DNA from: Amphibacillus xylanus NBRC 15112
Lineage (GTDB): Bacteria; Bacillota; Bacilli; Bacillales; Amphibacillaceae
DNA: 64,000 nucleotides
Assembly (NCBI RefSeq): GCF_000307165.1
Contig: NC_018704.1
Location: forward strand, 248,001 to 312,000
Direction of reading: 5' to 3'
In this document: positions 56,903-64,000 of the stretch, one piece after another
Layout of the letters: every line of letters begins with the position of its first letter
Numbering within the stretch: the stretch's first letter is position 1
Notes under the pieces: generated by a model
The model's input: the letters and a program-made list of their open reading frames with translations, nothing else
Database searches by the model: none
Told to the model about the DNA's origin: nothing
Program-made: the position numbers and the translations under genes

Positions 56903-57109
56903 TAGAAAATAATCTATACGAAAGCGGGATACTAAATGGTAGATTGGTTGATTTCTGTTATAGTTTTTCGGTAGTTACCCAATGCAACAGACTAATACAG
57001 CGTGTTGAATGTGATGAAATTTAATATCTCAGTAAAAGAAGAAGGCCCTAAAAACGCTATTAAACCAACAAATTTTCAGATAATTAGTAAGGCGAAAAGG
57101 AAGAAAACG

Positions 57110-57142
57110 ATTTTGAACAAATTTTGAACAAATTATGAACAT
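57110..57142 (+). repeat. Three 11-bp tandem repeats upstream of pflB
   Basis: ATTTTGAACAA (57110-57120), an exact copy at 57121-57131 and ATTATGAACAT at 57132-57142. A period of 11 bp puts each copy on nearly the same face of the helix, as in an array of protein sites. No known factor is assigned. Confidence 0.6.
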
Positions 57143-57253
57143 TTACTATAACAGTTTAAAAAGATGCTCTATTTCACTTCATTTTATAAACTAAGTGGTA
57201 TATACTTAAATTAAGATATTAATTGTTGAATTATATTTGAGGAGGTAGCGGAA

Positions 57254-59512
57254 ATGAAAGTAGCAGATGAAGTTACAAAAAACAATCCTTGGGAAGGTTT
57301 CCGTGAAGGTAATTGGCAAAACGAAATTGATGTTCGTGACTTTATAATGAAAAACTTTACTTTATACGAAGGAACAGATGAATTCTTGGCGGGACCAACA
57401 CAAGCAACAAAAGAATTATGGGACCAAGTAATGGAATTAACTAAAGAAGAGCGTGAGCGAGGTGGTGTTTATGATCTAGATACAAAGATCGTTTCAACAA
57501 TCATCTCTCATGATGCAGGTTACTTGGATAAAGAGAAAGAAAAAGTTGTCGGTTTCCAAACTGACGTACCATTCAAACGTTCTTTACAACCATTTGGTGG
57601 TATTAGAATGGCAACTACTGCAGCTGAATCATATGGTTATAAGTTAGATGAAGAAGTAGAGAAAATCTTTACAGAATATCGTAAGACACATAACCAAGGT
57701 GTTTTCGATGCATATACTCCAGAAATTCGTGCAGCACGTCGCGCAGGTGTCGTAACAGGTTTACCTGATGCTTATGGACGTGGACGTATTATTGGTGATT
57801 ACCGTCGAGTTGCACTTTATGGTGTTGATAAATTAATCGAAGCGAAAAAAGCTGACTTAGCAATTATCGGTGGTAACGGTGTTATGTCAGATGATGTAAT
57901 CCGTGACCGTGAAGAGCACATGGAACAAATCCGTGCACTACAAGAATTGAAAAAATTAGGTGAAATTTACGGCTTCGATATTTCTAAGCCTGCAAAAAAT
58001 GCTCAAGAGGCATTCCAATGGTTATACCTTGGTTACCTAGCAGCAATTAAAGAGCAAAATGGTGCGGCAATGAGTCTTGGTCGTACATCAACATTCCTAG
58101 ACATTTATATTGAACGAGACCTACAAAATGGTGTATTAACTGAAGAAGAAGCACAAGAATTAGTAGATCACTTCGTTATGAAGTTACGTCTTGTGAAATT
58201 CGCTAGAACACCTGAATATAATGAATTATTTAGTGGAGACCCAACTTGGGTAACTGAGTCTATCGCAGGTATTGCTGAGGATGGTCGCCCACTAGTTACT
58301 AAAAACTCATTCCGTTTCTTGCACACACTAGATAACTTAGGACCTGCGCCTGAGCCAAACTTAACGGTACTATGGTCAACTAAGTTACCAACAAACTTCA
58401 AGAACTATTGTGCAGAAATGTCAATTAAGACAAGTGCGATCCAGTACGAAAATGATGACATTATGCGTACACACTATGGTGATGACTATGGTATTGCATG
58501 CTGTGTGTCAGCAATGCGTATTGGTAAGCAAATGCAGTTCTTTGGTGCACGTGTTAACTTAGCTAAAGCATTACTATATGCTATTAACGGTGGTGTTGAC
58601 GAAGTTTCAAAAGCACAAGTTGGACCAACTTATGCACCAATTACTTCAGAGTATCTAGATTATGATGAAGTAATGAAGAAATATGATGTTATGTTAGATT
58701 GGTTATCAGGTGTTTATGTAAATGCACTTAATATCATTCACTACATGCATGATAAATATAGCTATGAAAGAATTGAAATGGCATTACACGATCGTGAAGT
58801 ATTAAGAACAATGGCTTGCGGTATTGCAGGATTATCTGTTGTTGTTGACTCACTAAGTGCCATTAAACATGCAAAAGTTCGTACAATCCGTGACGAAAAT
58901 GGTATCGTTGTTGATTACGAGATTGAAGGAGATTATCCGAAATACGGTAATAACGACGACCGCGTTGACCAAATTGGTGTTGACTTAGTTAAATCATTTA
59001 TGAATAAGATTAAACAACATAAGACATACCGTAATTCAGTTCATACACAATCAATCCTTACAATTACTTCAAACGTTGTGTATGGTAAGAAAACTGGTAA
59101 CACGCCTGATGGACGTAAAGCTGGTGAGCCATTTGCTCCAGGAGCTAACCCATTACACGGCCGTGACACTAACGGTTCATTAGCATCATTAAACTCTGTT
59201 GCTAAAATGCCTTATGACTATGCTTTAGATGGTATTTCTAATACATTCTCAATCGTTCCTAAAGCATTAGGTAAAGACCTAGAAAGTCAGAAAGCTAACC
59301 TAGCAGCAATGTTAGATGGTTATGCTAAGAAGAAAGGTCACCACTTGAACGTTAACGTGTTTGACCGCGAAACATTATTAGATGCAATGGAGCGTCCAGA
59401 GGAATATCCTCAATTAACAATCCGTGTATCAGGTTACGCTGTTAACTTCATTAAGTTGACTAGAGAACAACAAATTGATGTTATTAACCGTACTTTCCAC
59501 GAAAGTCTATAA
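57254..59512 (+). CDS. pflB: Pyruvate formate-lyase (formate C-acetyltransferase)
   Basis: 752 aa, ATG with GAGGAGG 7 nt upstream. It converts pyruvate and CoA to acetyl-CoA and formate under anaerobic conditions. The active-site pair is C416-C417 ([11 protein letters not shown]) and the glycyl radical site is G727 in RVSGYAV. Codon use suggests high expression. Acetyl-CoA made here feeds AdhE. Radical installation needs PflA, encoded 140 bp downstream. Confidence 0.97.
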   Translation: MKVADEVTKNNPWEGFREGNWQNEIDVRDFIMKNFTLYEGTDEFLAGPTQATKELWDQVMELTKEERERGGVYDLDTKIVSTIISHDAGYLDKEKEKVVGFQTDVPFKRSLQPFGGIRMATTAAESYGYKLDEEVEKIFTEYRKTHNQGVFDAYTPEIRAARRAGVVTGLPDAYGRGRIIGDYRRVALYGVDKLIEAKKADLAIIGGNGVMSDDVIRDREEHMEQIRALQELKKLGEIYGFDISKPAKNAQEAFQWLYLGYLAAIKEQNGAAMSLGRTSTFLDIYIERDLQNGVLTEEEAQELVDHFVMKLRLVKFARTPEYNELFSGDPTWVTESIAGIAEDGRPLVTKNSFRFLHTLDNLGPAPEPNLTVLWSTKLPTNFKNYCAEMSIKTSAIQYENDDIMRTHYGDDYGIACCVSAMRIGKQMQFFGARVNLAKALLYAINGGVDEVSKAQVGPTYAPITSEYLDYDEVMKKYDVMLDWLSGVYVNALNIIHYMHDKYSYERIEMALHDREVLRTMACGIAGLSVVVDSLSAIKHAKVRTIRDENGIVVDYEIEGDYPKYGNNDDRVDQIGVDLVKSFMNKIKQHKTYRNSVHTQSILTITSNVVYGKKTGNTPDGRKAGEPFAPGANPLHGRDTNGSLASLNSVAKMPYDYALDGISNTFSIVPKALGKDLESQKANLAAMLDGYAKKKGHHLNVNVFDRETLLDAMERPEEYPQLTIRVSGYAVNFIKLTREQQIDVINRTFHESL

Positions 59513-59524
59513 GAATTAAAATAT

Positions 59525-59592
59525 TGGGAGAAGATTCATCTTCTCCCATACTTATACGATCGAATAATATTTATTATGGCCGATCGTATAAG
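59525..59592 (+). other. Two tandem stem-loops between pflB and pflA
   Basis: First, an 11-bp perfect stem (59525-59535 with 59538-59548) with a minimal loop. Second, a 12-bp perfect stem (59551-59562 with 59581-59592) ending in CGATCG. Neither has a T-run. They probably act on mRNA ends or stability, lowering pflA relative to pflB. Confidence 0.7.
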
Positions 59593-59652
59593 TATCATCA
59601 GATTAATTGCGCCATAATATCGAGTTTATTTTTTAGTTAGGGAGGGCACAAC

Positions 59653-60405
59653 ATGACAGTTAAAGGCCGGATTCACTCAATTGAAACATTAGGTACTGTA
59701 GATGGACCAGGGTTACGTTATGTAATATTTACACAAGGATGCTTACTGCGTTGTCAGTTCTGTCATAATCCAGATACATGGAAGATGTCAGGTGGTAAGG
59801 AAATGACTGTTGCAGAAATTATAGAAGACATTAAGGATTTCCAACCATACTTTGAATCATCTAATGGGGGAGTAACAGTAAGTGGTGGTGAACCACTTCT
59901 CCAAGCGGAGTTTCTGCTAGAACTATTTACGGAGCTTAAGAAACTTGGTATTCATACGTGTATTGACACATCAGGTGGTTGCTTTAGTCGTTCACCAAGA
60001 TTTATGAAAACACTTGATGCATTATTAGAAGTAACAGATTTAATATTATATGACCTTAAGCAAATTGATGACGAGAAGCATAAGAAGTTGACAGGTGTAT
60101 CTAATAGTCACATTTTGGATATGGCACGCTATTTAGATGAAAAGCAAGTACCAATCTGGGTTCGCCACGTATTGGTACCAGGTGGAAGTGACGATGATCA
60201 GCTTCTACAACGCTTATCCGACTTTATTGCGACACTGTCTAACGTTCAGAAAATCGATGTTTTACCATATCATGAACTCGGTGTTTACAAATGGTCAGAG
60301 CTAGGATTAGACTATCCATTACAAGGAGTTAAACCACCAACTGAAGATCGAGTTAAAAATGCCGAAGACATCTTAAATCGCAGAAAAACTATTCCATTAA
60401 ACTAA
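59653..60405 (+). CDS. pflA: Pyruvate formate-lyase activating enzyme
   Basis: 250 aa, ATG with GGGAGGG upstream. A radical SAM enzyme that makes the glycyl radical on PflB. The CxxxCxxC cluster motif is C30, C34 and C37 in GCLLRCQFCHNP; VSGGEPLLQ is the SAM-binding GGE motif. It needs a low-potential electron donor, for which the flavodoxin at 61106 is a candidate (inference). Confidence 0.96.
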   Translation: MTVKGRIHSIETLGTVDGPGLRYVIFTQGCLLRCQFCHNPDTWKMSGGKEMTVAEIIEDIKDFQPYFESSNGGVTVSGGEPLLQAEFLLELFTELKKLGIHTCIDTSGGCFSRSPRFMKTLDALLEVTDLILYDLKQIDDEKHKKLTGVSNSHILDMARYLDEKQVPIWVRHVLVPGGSDDDQLLQRLSDFIATLSNVQKIDVLPYHELGVYKWSELGLDYPLQGVKPPTEDRVKNAEDILNRRKTIPLN

Positions 60406-60423
60406 ATATATATTAAACAAATT

Positions 60424-60474
60424 GAACACTGAAATGAGATGGTTAATAGCTCTCAAACTAGGTGTTCTTTTTGT
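60424..60474 (+). terminator. Terminator after pflA
   Basis: GAACAC (60424-60429) pairs with GTGTTC (60462-60467), with an inner TGAG/CTCA helix and a T5 run. Confidence 0.6.
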
Positions 60475-60512
60475 ATCTTTATTTTTTATGTTTAGCAGTT
60501 GTGAAATTAAGG

Positions 60513-60530
60513 AATACTAAATTAAGTATT
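60513..60530. promoter_or_regulatory. Palindrome before ohr, possible OhrR operator
   Basis: AATACTAAATTAAGTATT has perfect 6-bp arms around an AT-rich centre and sits 11 bp before the ribosome site. OhrR of Bacillus subtilis binds AT-rich palindromes with TACAATT-type arms; the match is in style, not in exact bases. Confidence 0.4.
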
Positions 60531-60557
60531 AAAAACACAATGAGGAGAGGATTATAA

Positions 60558-60977
60558 GTGAGTAAAGTTATGTTCACTTCTAAAGCTACAGCGAAAGGCG
60601 GCAGGGAGGGTCATGTTAAATCAGATGATGGAATAATAGATTTAAAGCTGGTTGATCCAGCAGGTGGCAGTGATGAAAAAGGCTCAAACCCTGAACAGTT
60701 ATTTGCTGCAGGCTATGCAGCTTGTTATGATGGAGCGCTAAACTTAATGGCATCTAGACAGAAGAAAGAGATTGAATCTGAGATAACTGCAGAAGTTAGT
60801 TTAATGCAGGATAGTGATGATAAAGGATTTAAAATAGGTGTTATTTTAAATGTTCATATAAAAGGTGTATCACAAGAGGAAGCTGAGCATTTGGCTGAAC
60901 TAGCTCATAATTTCTGTCCGTACTCGAAAGCAACGCGAAACAACATTAATGTCAACTTAAATGTAAAAGCACTTTAA
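60558..60977 (+). CDS. ohr: Organic hydroperoxide resistance protein
   Basis: 139 aa from a GTG start with GAGGAGAGG upstream. A thiol peroxidase that reduces organic hydroperoxides. The two reactive cysteines are C56 in AAGYAACYDGA and C120 in AHNFCPYSKATRNN; NPEQLFAAG is family-typical. Monocistronic with its own terminator. No ohrR gene is next to it. Confidence 0.94.
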   Translation: MSKVMFTSKATAKGGREGHVKSDDGIIDLKLVDPAGGSDEKGSNPEQLFAAGYAACYDGALNLMASRQKKEIESEITAEVSLMQDSDDKGFKIGVILNVHIKGVSQEEAEHLAELAHNFCPYSKATRNNINVNLNVKAL

Positions 60978-60991
60978 TCGCTTTTTAAAAG

Positions 60992-61027
60992 ATTCGATGA
61001 AGAAATAGGCTTCATCGAATTTTTTTG
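60992..61027 (+). terminator. Terminator after ohr
   Basis: An 11-bp perfect stem (60992-61002 with 61010-61020), 7-nt loop, T-run 61020-61026. Confidence 0.9.
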
Positions 61028-61077
61028 TTAAACTATAGGTATAATGAATCTTAACTATGATAATGTTCATTTATATT

Positions 61078-61093
61078 TATATATATATATATA
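61078..61093 (+). repeat. (TA)8 tract in the flavodoxin leader
   Basis: Sixteen alternating T and A bases end at the first base of the AGGAG ribosome site. Such tracts can slip during replication and change leader length. Confidence 0.6.
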
Positions 61094-61105
61094 GGAGTGA
61101 CTATA

Positions 61106-61561
61106 ATGGAAGTAGTATTGGTATATACGAGCATGACTGGTAATACAGAAGAAATTGCTCATATCCTTAAAGATAAAGTAGAAGCATTTAATTTATCTGT
61201 GAAGAAATTTCACGTTGAGTTTGACGATATAATGGCACTTGATTTAAAGAATTATGATGCGATTTTATTTGGAACATATACTTGGGGTGACGCTGACTTG
61301 CCATTTGAACTAGAAGATTTCTATGAAGATTTAGCAGATGAAGATCTAACGGGCAAAGTCGTCGGTCTATTCGGTTCATGTGATTCATATTATGAATTTT
61401 ATGGTGCTGCAATTGAAAAAATGGCTGAACAGTTCAGAGCGATTGGGGCAGAAGTTATCGATCCATTACTTAAAATTGAGCTAGCTCCAGAACCTGAAGA
61501 TGATGAAAAGATTGATCAATTCGTTGAGGAATTCGTAAAACAAGTCAACAACACGAAGTAG
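61106..61561 (+). CDS. Flavodoxin
   Basis: 151 aa from the ATG at 61106; AGGAG ends 8 nt upstream (the GTG at 61097 overlaps that site). FMN-phosphate loop TSMTGNTEEIA at about 8-18, then GTYTWGDADLP and LFGSCDSYYEFY around the isoalloxazine ring. A small acidic electron carrier, possibly the donor for PflA. Monocistronic. Confidence 0.92.
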   Translation: MEVVLVYTSMTGNTEEIAHILKDKVEAFNLSVKKFHVEFDDIMALDLKNYDAILFGTYTWGDADLPFELEDFYEDLADEDLTGKVVGLFGSCDSYYEFYGAAIEKMAEQFRAIGAEVIDPLLKIELAPEPEDDEKIDQFVEEFVKQVNNTK

Positions 61562-61660
61562 GTTATGCTAATATTTGTTTAGTTAGATTAACTTTATTGG
61601 ATTTTACTAAAAAAAGGTATATAATTGTTGTTATAGCGAGAGAAAATGAGGTTGTTATAA

Positions 61661-62170
61661 ATGTTAAAAGAAATCATGTCGTGGTTATACGCAATAGTAA
61701 TTGCATTAGTGATTGTAGTGCTAGTAAGAACGTTTGTTATGACGCCATCAGTTGTAAAAGGAGATTCTATGCAACCGAACCTTTATGACGGTGACCGAAT
61801 TATTATTAGTAAACTGAGTGAGATTGATCGATTTGATGAGATTGCATTCGTCGCACCGAATGGCGTAGATAATTATGTTAAACGTGTCATCGGACTTCCA
61901 GGTGATGAAATTGAGATTATTGATGATCGCTTATATATTAATGATGTTGCCTACGATGAAGACTATTTAACAGACATGAACTCAGAAGAAATATTAGTTA
62001 AATATTTTAAATCAACAGAAATACCAGATGGAACTTATTTTGTGATGGGTGATAATCGTAAATTTAGCTATGACAGCAGAGCATTTGGTGTGATTGATGA
62101 AGATTCAATTATTGGCGAAGTTGTTTTTAGAATCTGGCCGTTAGATTCAATCGGTATCGTTAAACCATAA
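61661..62170 (+). CDS. Signal peptidase I
   Basis: 169 aa, ATG with GAGG 11 nt upstream. One N-terminal membrane helix (about 8-28) and an external catalytic domain. Catalytic S36 in KGDSMQPNL and K74 in NYVKRVIGLPGDE; the later boxes GDNRKFSYDSRAFG and IWPLDSIG are intact. It removes signal peptides from secreted proteins; Gram-positives often have several. Confidence 0.93.
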   Translation: MLKEIMSWLYAIVIALVIVVLVRTFVMTPSVVKGDSMQPNLYDGDRIIISKLSEIDRFDEIAFVAPNGVDNYVKRVIGLPGDEIEIIDDRLYINDVAYDEDYLTDMNSEEILVKYFKSTEIPDGTYFVMGDNRKFSYDSRAFGVIDEDSIIGEVVFRIWPLDSIGIVKP

Positions 62171-62236
62171 TCAAGATTTTTGCATAAAAAATTAGTTTGT
62201 GTTTAGATGAAGATACAAAAATTAAATATGTTTTTT

Positions 62237-62325
62237 TCCACTAGGGGCGCGTATGACGCTGAGATAAAGATTTTTCTTTGGTCCCTTTGAACCTGATTAG
62301 GTTAGTACCTACGTAGGAAAGTGGA
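62237..62325 (+). promoter_or_regulatory. TPP riboswitch (thi box)
   Basis: Outer helix TCCACT (62237-62242) with AGTGGA (62320-62325). Inside are GGGGCGC, GCTGAGA, CCTTTGAACCTGATTAGG and TACCTACGTAGGAA, the conserved TPP aptamer blocks. With the terminator at 62364-62395 it turns off thiD and thiM when thiamine diphosphate is plentiful. Confidence 0.97.
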
Positions 62326-62363
62326 GCATTTCTTATATTATTTGGATTATTTATTAATAATGT

Positions 62364-62395
62364 AAACCGCTCCTATGTTAGGGGTGGTTTTTTTA
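62364..62395 (+). terminator. Riboswitch-controlled attenuator
   Basis: A 10-bp stem (62364-62373 with 62381-62390; two G-U pairs) and a T7 run, 38 bp after the aptamer and 25 bp before the thiD start. Confidence 0.85.
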
Positions 62396-62420
62396 TTAAA
62401 AATTTTAAGGGGGAAATGCA

Positions 62421-63245
62421 ATGTCTAATGTAAAAATAGCTCTAACAATAGCGGGTACAGATCCAACTGGTGGTGCCGGGATTCAAGCGGATTTAAAAAC
62501 ATTTCAGGAGCGGGAAGTTTATGGCATGAGCGTTTTAACATCTGCAGTAGCGCAAAATACTTTAGGGGTTCTAGATATTCACCATCTGCCACTTGATTTC
62601 ATTAATCAACAGCTAGAGTCAGTTTTTTCTGATATAAAACCAAATGCGATTAAAACAGGAATGATCGCGACAATTGAAATGATGGAATTAATTTCGCATT
62701 ATTTACGAGAATATCCTGAAATCCCATACTGCTTAGATCCTGTAATGGTTGCAACAAGTGGTGATGTATTAATGGAAGAGATCTCACAGACTATTATAAA
62801 AGAACAGTTAGTTCCATTAGCTACAGTGGCTACACCAAATTTGTCAGAAGCAGAGATATTAGTTGGAAGGTCAATTCGCACGATCGAAGAAATGGAAAGA
62901 GCAGCTATTGAAATTGTCGCTGAACTTGGAGCTAAAACTGTTGTCGTTAAAGGAGGCCATCTTGATGGTGAGGCAATAGATGTTTTTTATGATGGTAATC
63001 AGTTGTATCATCTAAGTTCAGAGCGATTTCATACGGTTCATACACATGGAACGGGCTGCACGTTCTCTGCTGTAATAACTGCAGAACTTGCCAAAGGAAA
63101 ATCAATTTTTGAAGCGGTCGAGCAAGGGAAGGCTTATATAACCGATGCCATTAAGTATTCATTAGAATTAGGGAAAGGTAACGGACCGACGAACCACTGG
63201 GGTTATCGTTTACAGGGCTTGCCGAATGAGCGTGGTGAGAAATAA
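62421..63245 (+). CDS. thiD: Hydroxymethylpyrimidine/phosphomethylpyrimidine kinase
   Basis: 274 aa, ATG with AAGGGGGAA upstream. It phosphorylates HMP and HMP-phosphate for thiamine synthesis. Motifs: GTDPTGGAGIQADLKTF, AIKTGMIA, YCLDPVMVATSGD and HGTGCTFSA. The TPP riboswitch in front and thiM behind (one-base overlap, TAATG) assign it to thiamine, unlike the paralogue at 31470. Confidence 0.95.
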   Translation: MSNVKIALTIAGTDPTGGAGIQADLKTFQEREVYGMSVLTSAVAQNTLGVLDIHHLPLDFINQQLESVFSDIKPNAIKTGMIATIEMMELISHYLREYPEIPYCLDPVMVATSGDVLMEEISQTIIKEQLVPLATVATPNLSEAEILVGRSIRTIEEMERAAIEIVAELGAKTVVVKGGHLDGEAIDVFYDGNQLYHLSSERFHTVHTHGTGCTFSAVITAELAKGKSIFEAVEQGKAYITDAIKYSLELGKGNGPTNHWGYRLQGLPNERGEK

Positions 63246-64000
63246 TGAAACAATCAATCATTAAACTTGTTGAACAAATCAAGCAAGAGCGACCATTGAT
63301 CCATAATATCACAAATCAAGTCGTAATGAATTTTACTGCGAATGGATTATACGCACTTGGCGCATTGCCGATTATGGCACATGAAAAAAATGAAGTAAAA
63401 GAGATCGTTGCACATGCAGATGCGCTCGTATTAAATATTGGGACATTAACAACGGAAATATTGGAATCGATGATCGTAGCGGGTCATGCTGCAAATAAAA
63501 AAGGCATTCCAGTTGTGTTTGACCCAGTTGGTGTAGGTGTCACGACATTTCGTAGCCATGCAGCTCAACGAATTATGTCAGAGATTAATTTATCACTTAT
63601 TCGAGGAAATGCAGCAGAGATAAGTCATTTAGCTGGTCTTAGAGCAACAGCTAGAGGTGTCGATGCTTCGGAAGTTTTAGATGGGCCATCTATTATTAAG
63701 CAATCAACTCAGAAGCTTAATGTTCCAATTTTAATGACAGGGAAAGTTGATTATATTGCTAATCAAGAAATTCTTTATCAAGTATCCAATGGATCAGAAT
63801 TATTAACAAAAGTAACGGGTGCGGGATGCTTACTGTCATCAATTGCAGGTGCTTTCTTGGCGGTTAGCGAATCGTGTATTTTAGCAGTAGTAGCTGCAGT
63901 TAGTTATTTTACAATTGCGGCAGAGAAGGCAGCAGAAAAGACATCTTTCCCAGGACAGTTTCAAATTGAATTATTAGATGCTCTATCTAGTATTACTGAA
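63245..64000 (+). CDS. thiM: Hydroxyethylthiazole kinase, 3' end beyond window
   Basis: At least 252 aa, open to the last base; the stop lies outside. It phosphorylates the thiazole alcohol in thiamine salvage. Motifs read from the sequence: HNITNQVVMNFTANG, the nucleotide stretch VVFDPVGVGVT, RGNAAEISHLAG and VTGAGCLLSS with the catalytic Cys. The ATG overlaps the thiD stop by one base. thiE commonly follows but cannot be seen. Confidence 0.95.
   Translation, partial: MKQSIIKLVEQIKQERPLIHNITNQVVMNFTANGLYALGALPIMAHEKNEVKEIVAHADALVLNIGTLTTEILESMIVAGHAANKKGIPVVFDPVGVGVTTFRSHAAQRIMSEINLSLIRGNAAEISHLAGLRATARGVDASEVLDGPSIIKQSTQKLNVPILMTGKVDYIANQEILYQVSNGSELLTKVTGAGCLLSSIAGAFLAVSESCILAVVAAVSYFTIAAEKAAEKTSFPGQFQIELLDALSSITE

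Larger units (their letters stand above)
56810..57253. other. Divergent control region between adhE/small gene and pflB
   Basis: 444 bp without a gene. It holds a cre-like box (56849-56862), a Rex-like site (56885-56902) and three 11-bp tandem repeats (57110-57142). The pflB ribosome site GAGGAGG is at 57240-57246. I could not settle on clear -35/-10 pairs for pflB. Confidence 0.6.

Noticed and set aside
57110-57142. CRISPR-like repeats
   Set aside because: Units are 11 bp with no spacers and only three copies; no cas genes are present.
61597-61788. Plus-strand open frame overlapping the signal peptidase start
   Set aside because: No ribosome site and it runs out of frame through the conserved SPase N-terminus.

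Overview
The window is chromosomal DNA of a low-GC Gram-positive bacterium (Bacillota, Bacillaceae-like). The signs are strong AGGAGG-type ribosome sites, frequent TTG and GTG starts, CcpA cre-like boxes, YesM/YesN and LplB/YtcP family proteins and a TPP riboswitch. The gene set points to a fermentative, xylan-degrading, probably facultatively anaerobic relative of Amphibacillus or Halolactibacillus. It has pyruvate formate-lyase with its activase, bifunctional AdhE, a mevalonate route to isoprenoids and a full intracellular glucuronoxylan pathway. The genus is inferred, not proven. I see no rRNA, tRNA, CRISPR array, insertion sequence or prophage.

Layout. 1-1.9 kb: 3' end of a lipid kinase, a DUF2500 protein and an acidic lipoprotein. 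2.1-6.7 kb: nucleoside salvage (pdp, deoB, punA, cdd, deoC). 6.8-7.5 kb: pentapeptide-repeat protein. 7.6-31.4 kb: xylan/glucuronoxylan region. It holds a YesN-type regulator, GH43 and GH8 enzymes on the minus strand, a small membrane protein, a lipoprotein, YesL, a YesM-type kinase, an oligosaccharide importer (binding protein and two permeases, no ATPase), GH67 alpha-glucuronidase, a glucuronate branch (uxuA, SDR reductase, kdgA, kdgK, uxaC), xylA, xylB and an intracellular GH10 xylanase. 31.5-35.5 kb: pdxK and mevalonate genes mvk-mvaD-pmk. 35.6-38.2 kb: aldehyde dehydrogenase and an MhqO-like dioxygenase. 38.3-44.3 kb: lipoprotein, then a kinase/regulator/ABC cassette laid out like linearmycin resistance lnrJKLMN. 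44.5-49.8 kb: ROK kinase, fused L-serine dehydratase, a DnaA-box cluster, pepT and fni. 50-53.8 kb: TrpXYZ-like ABC importer and a YlmA-like ATPase. 53.9-60.4 kb: adhE, a small gene, pflB and pflA. 60.5-64 kb: ohr, flavodoxin, signal peptidase I, TPP riboswitch, thiD and thiM (cut by the window end).

How it works together. Decorated xylo-oligosaccharides would be sensed by the YesM/YesN pair and imported by the binding protein and permeases, probably powered by a shared ATPase encoded elsewhere. They would be cut inside the cell by GH67, GH10, GH8 and GH43. Xylose then enters through XylA/XylB; glucuronate goes through UxaC, UxuB-like reductase, UxuA, KdgK and KdgA. Pyruvate is fermented by PflB and AdhE. 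Predicted control includes cre sites, a XylR-type operator before xylA, and a Rex-like site between adhE and pflB.

Most notable non-coding observation: a 166-bp gap at 47047-47212 with at least seven DnaA-box-like nonamers in one orientation, far from any visible oriC genes. Other points are the alpha-then-beta fused serine dehydratase, an MhqR-like palindrome before the dioxygenase, three 11-bp tandem repeats before pflB, and two copies of a small element just 3' of minus-strand genes.
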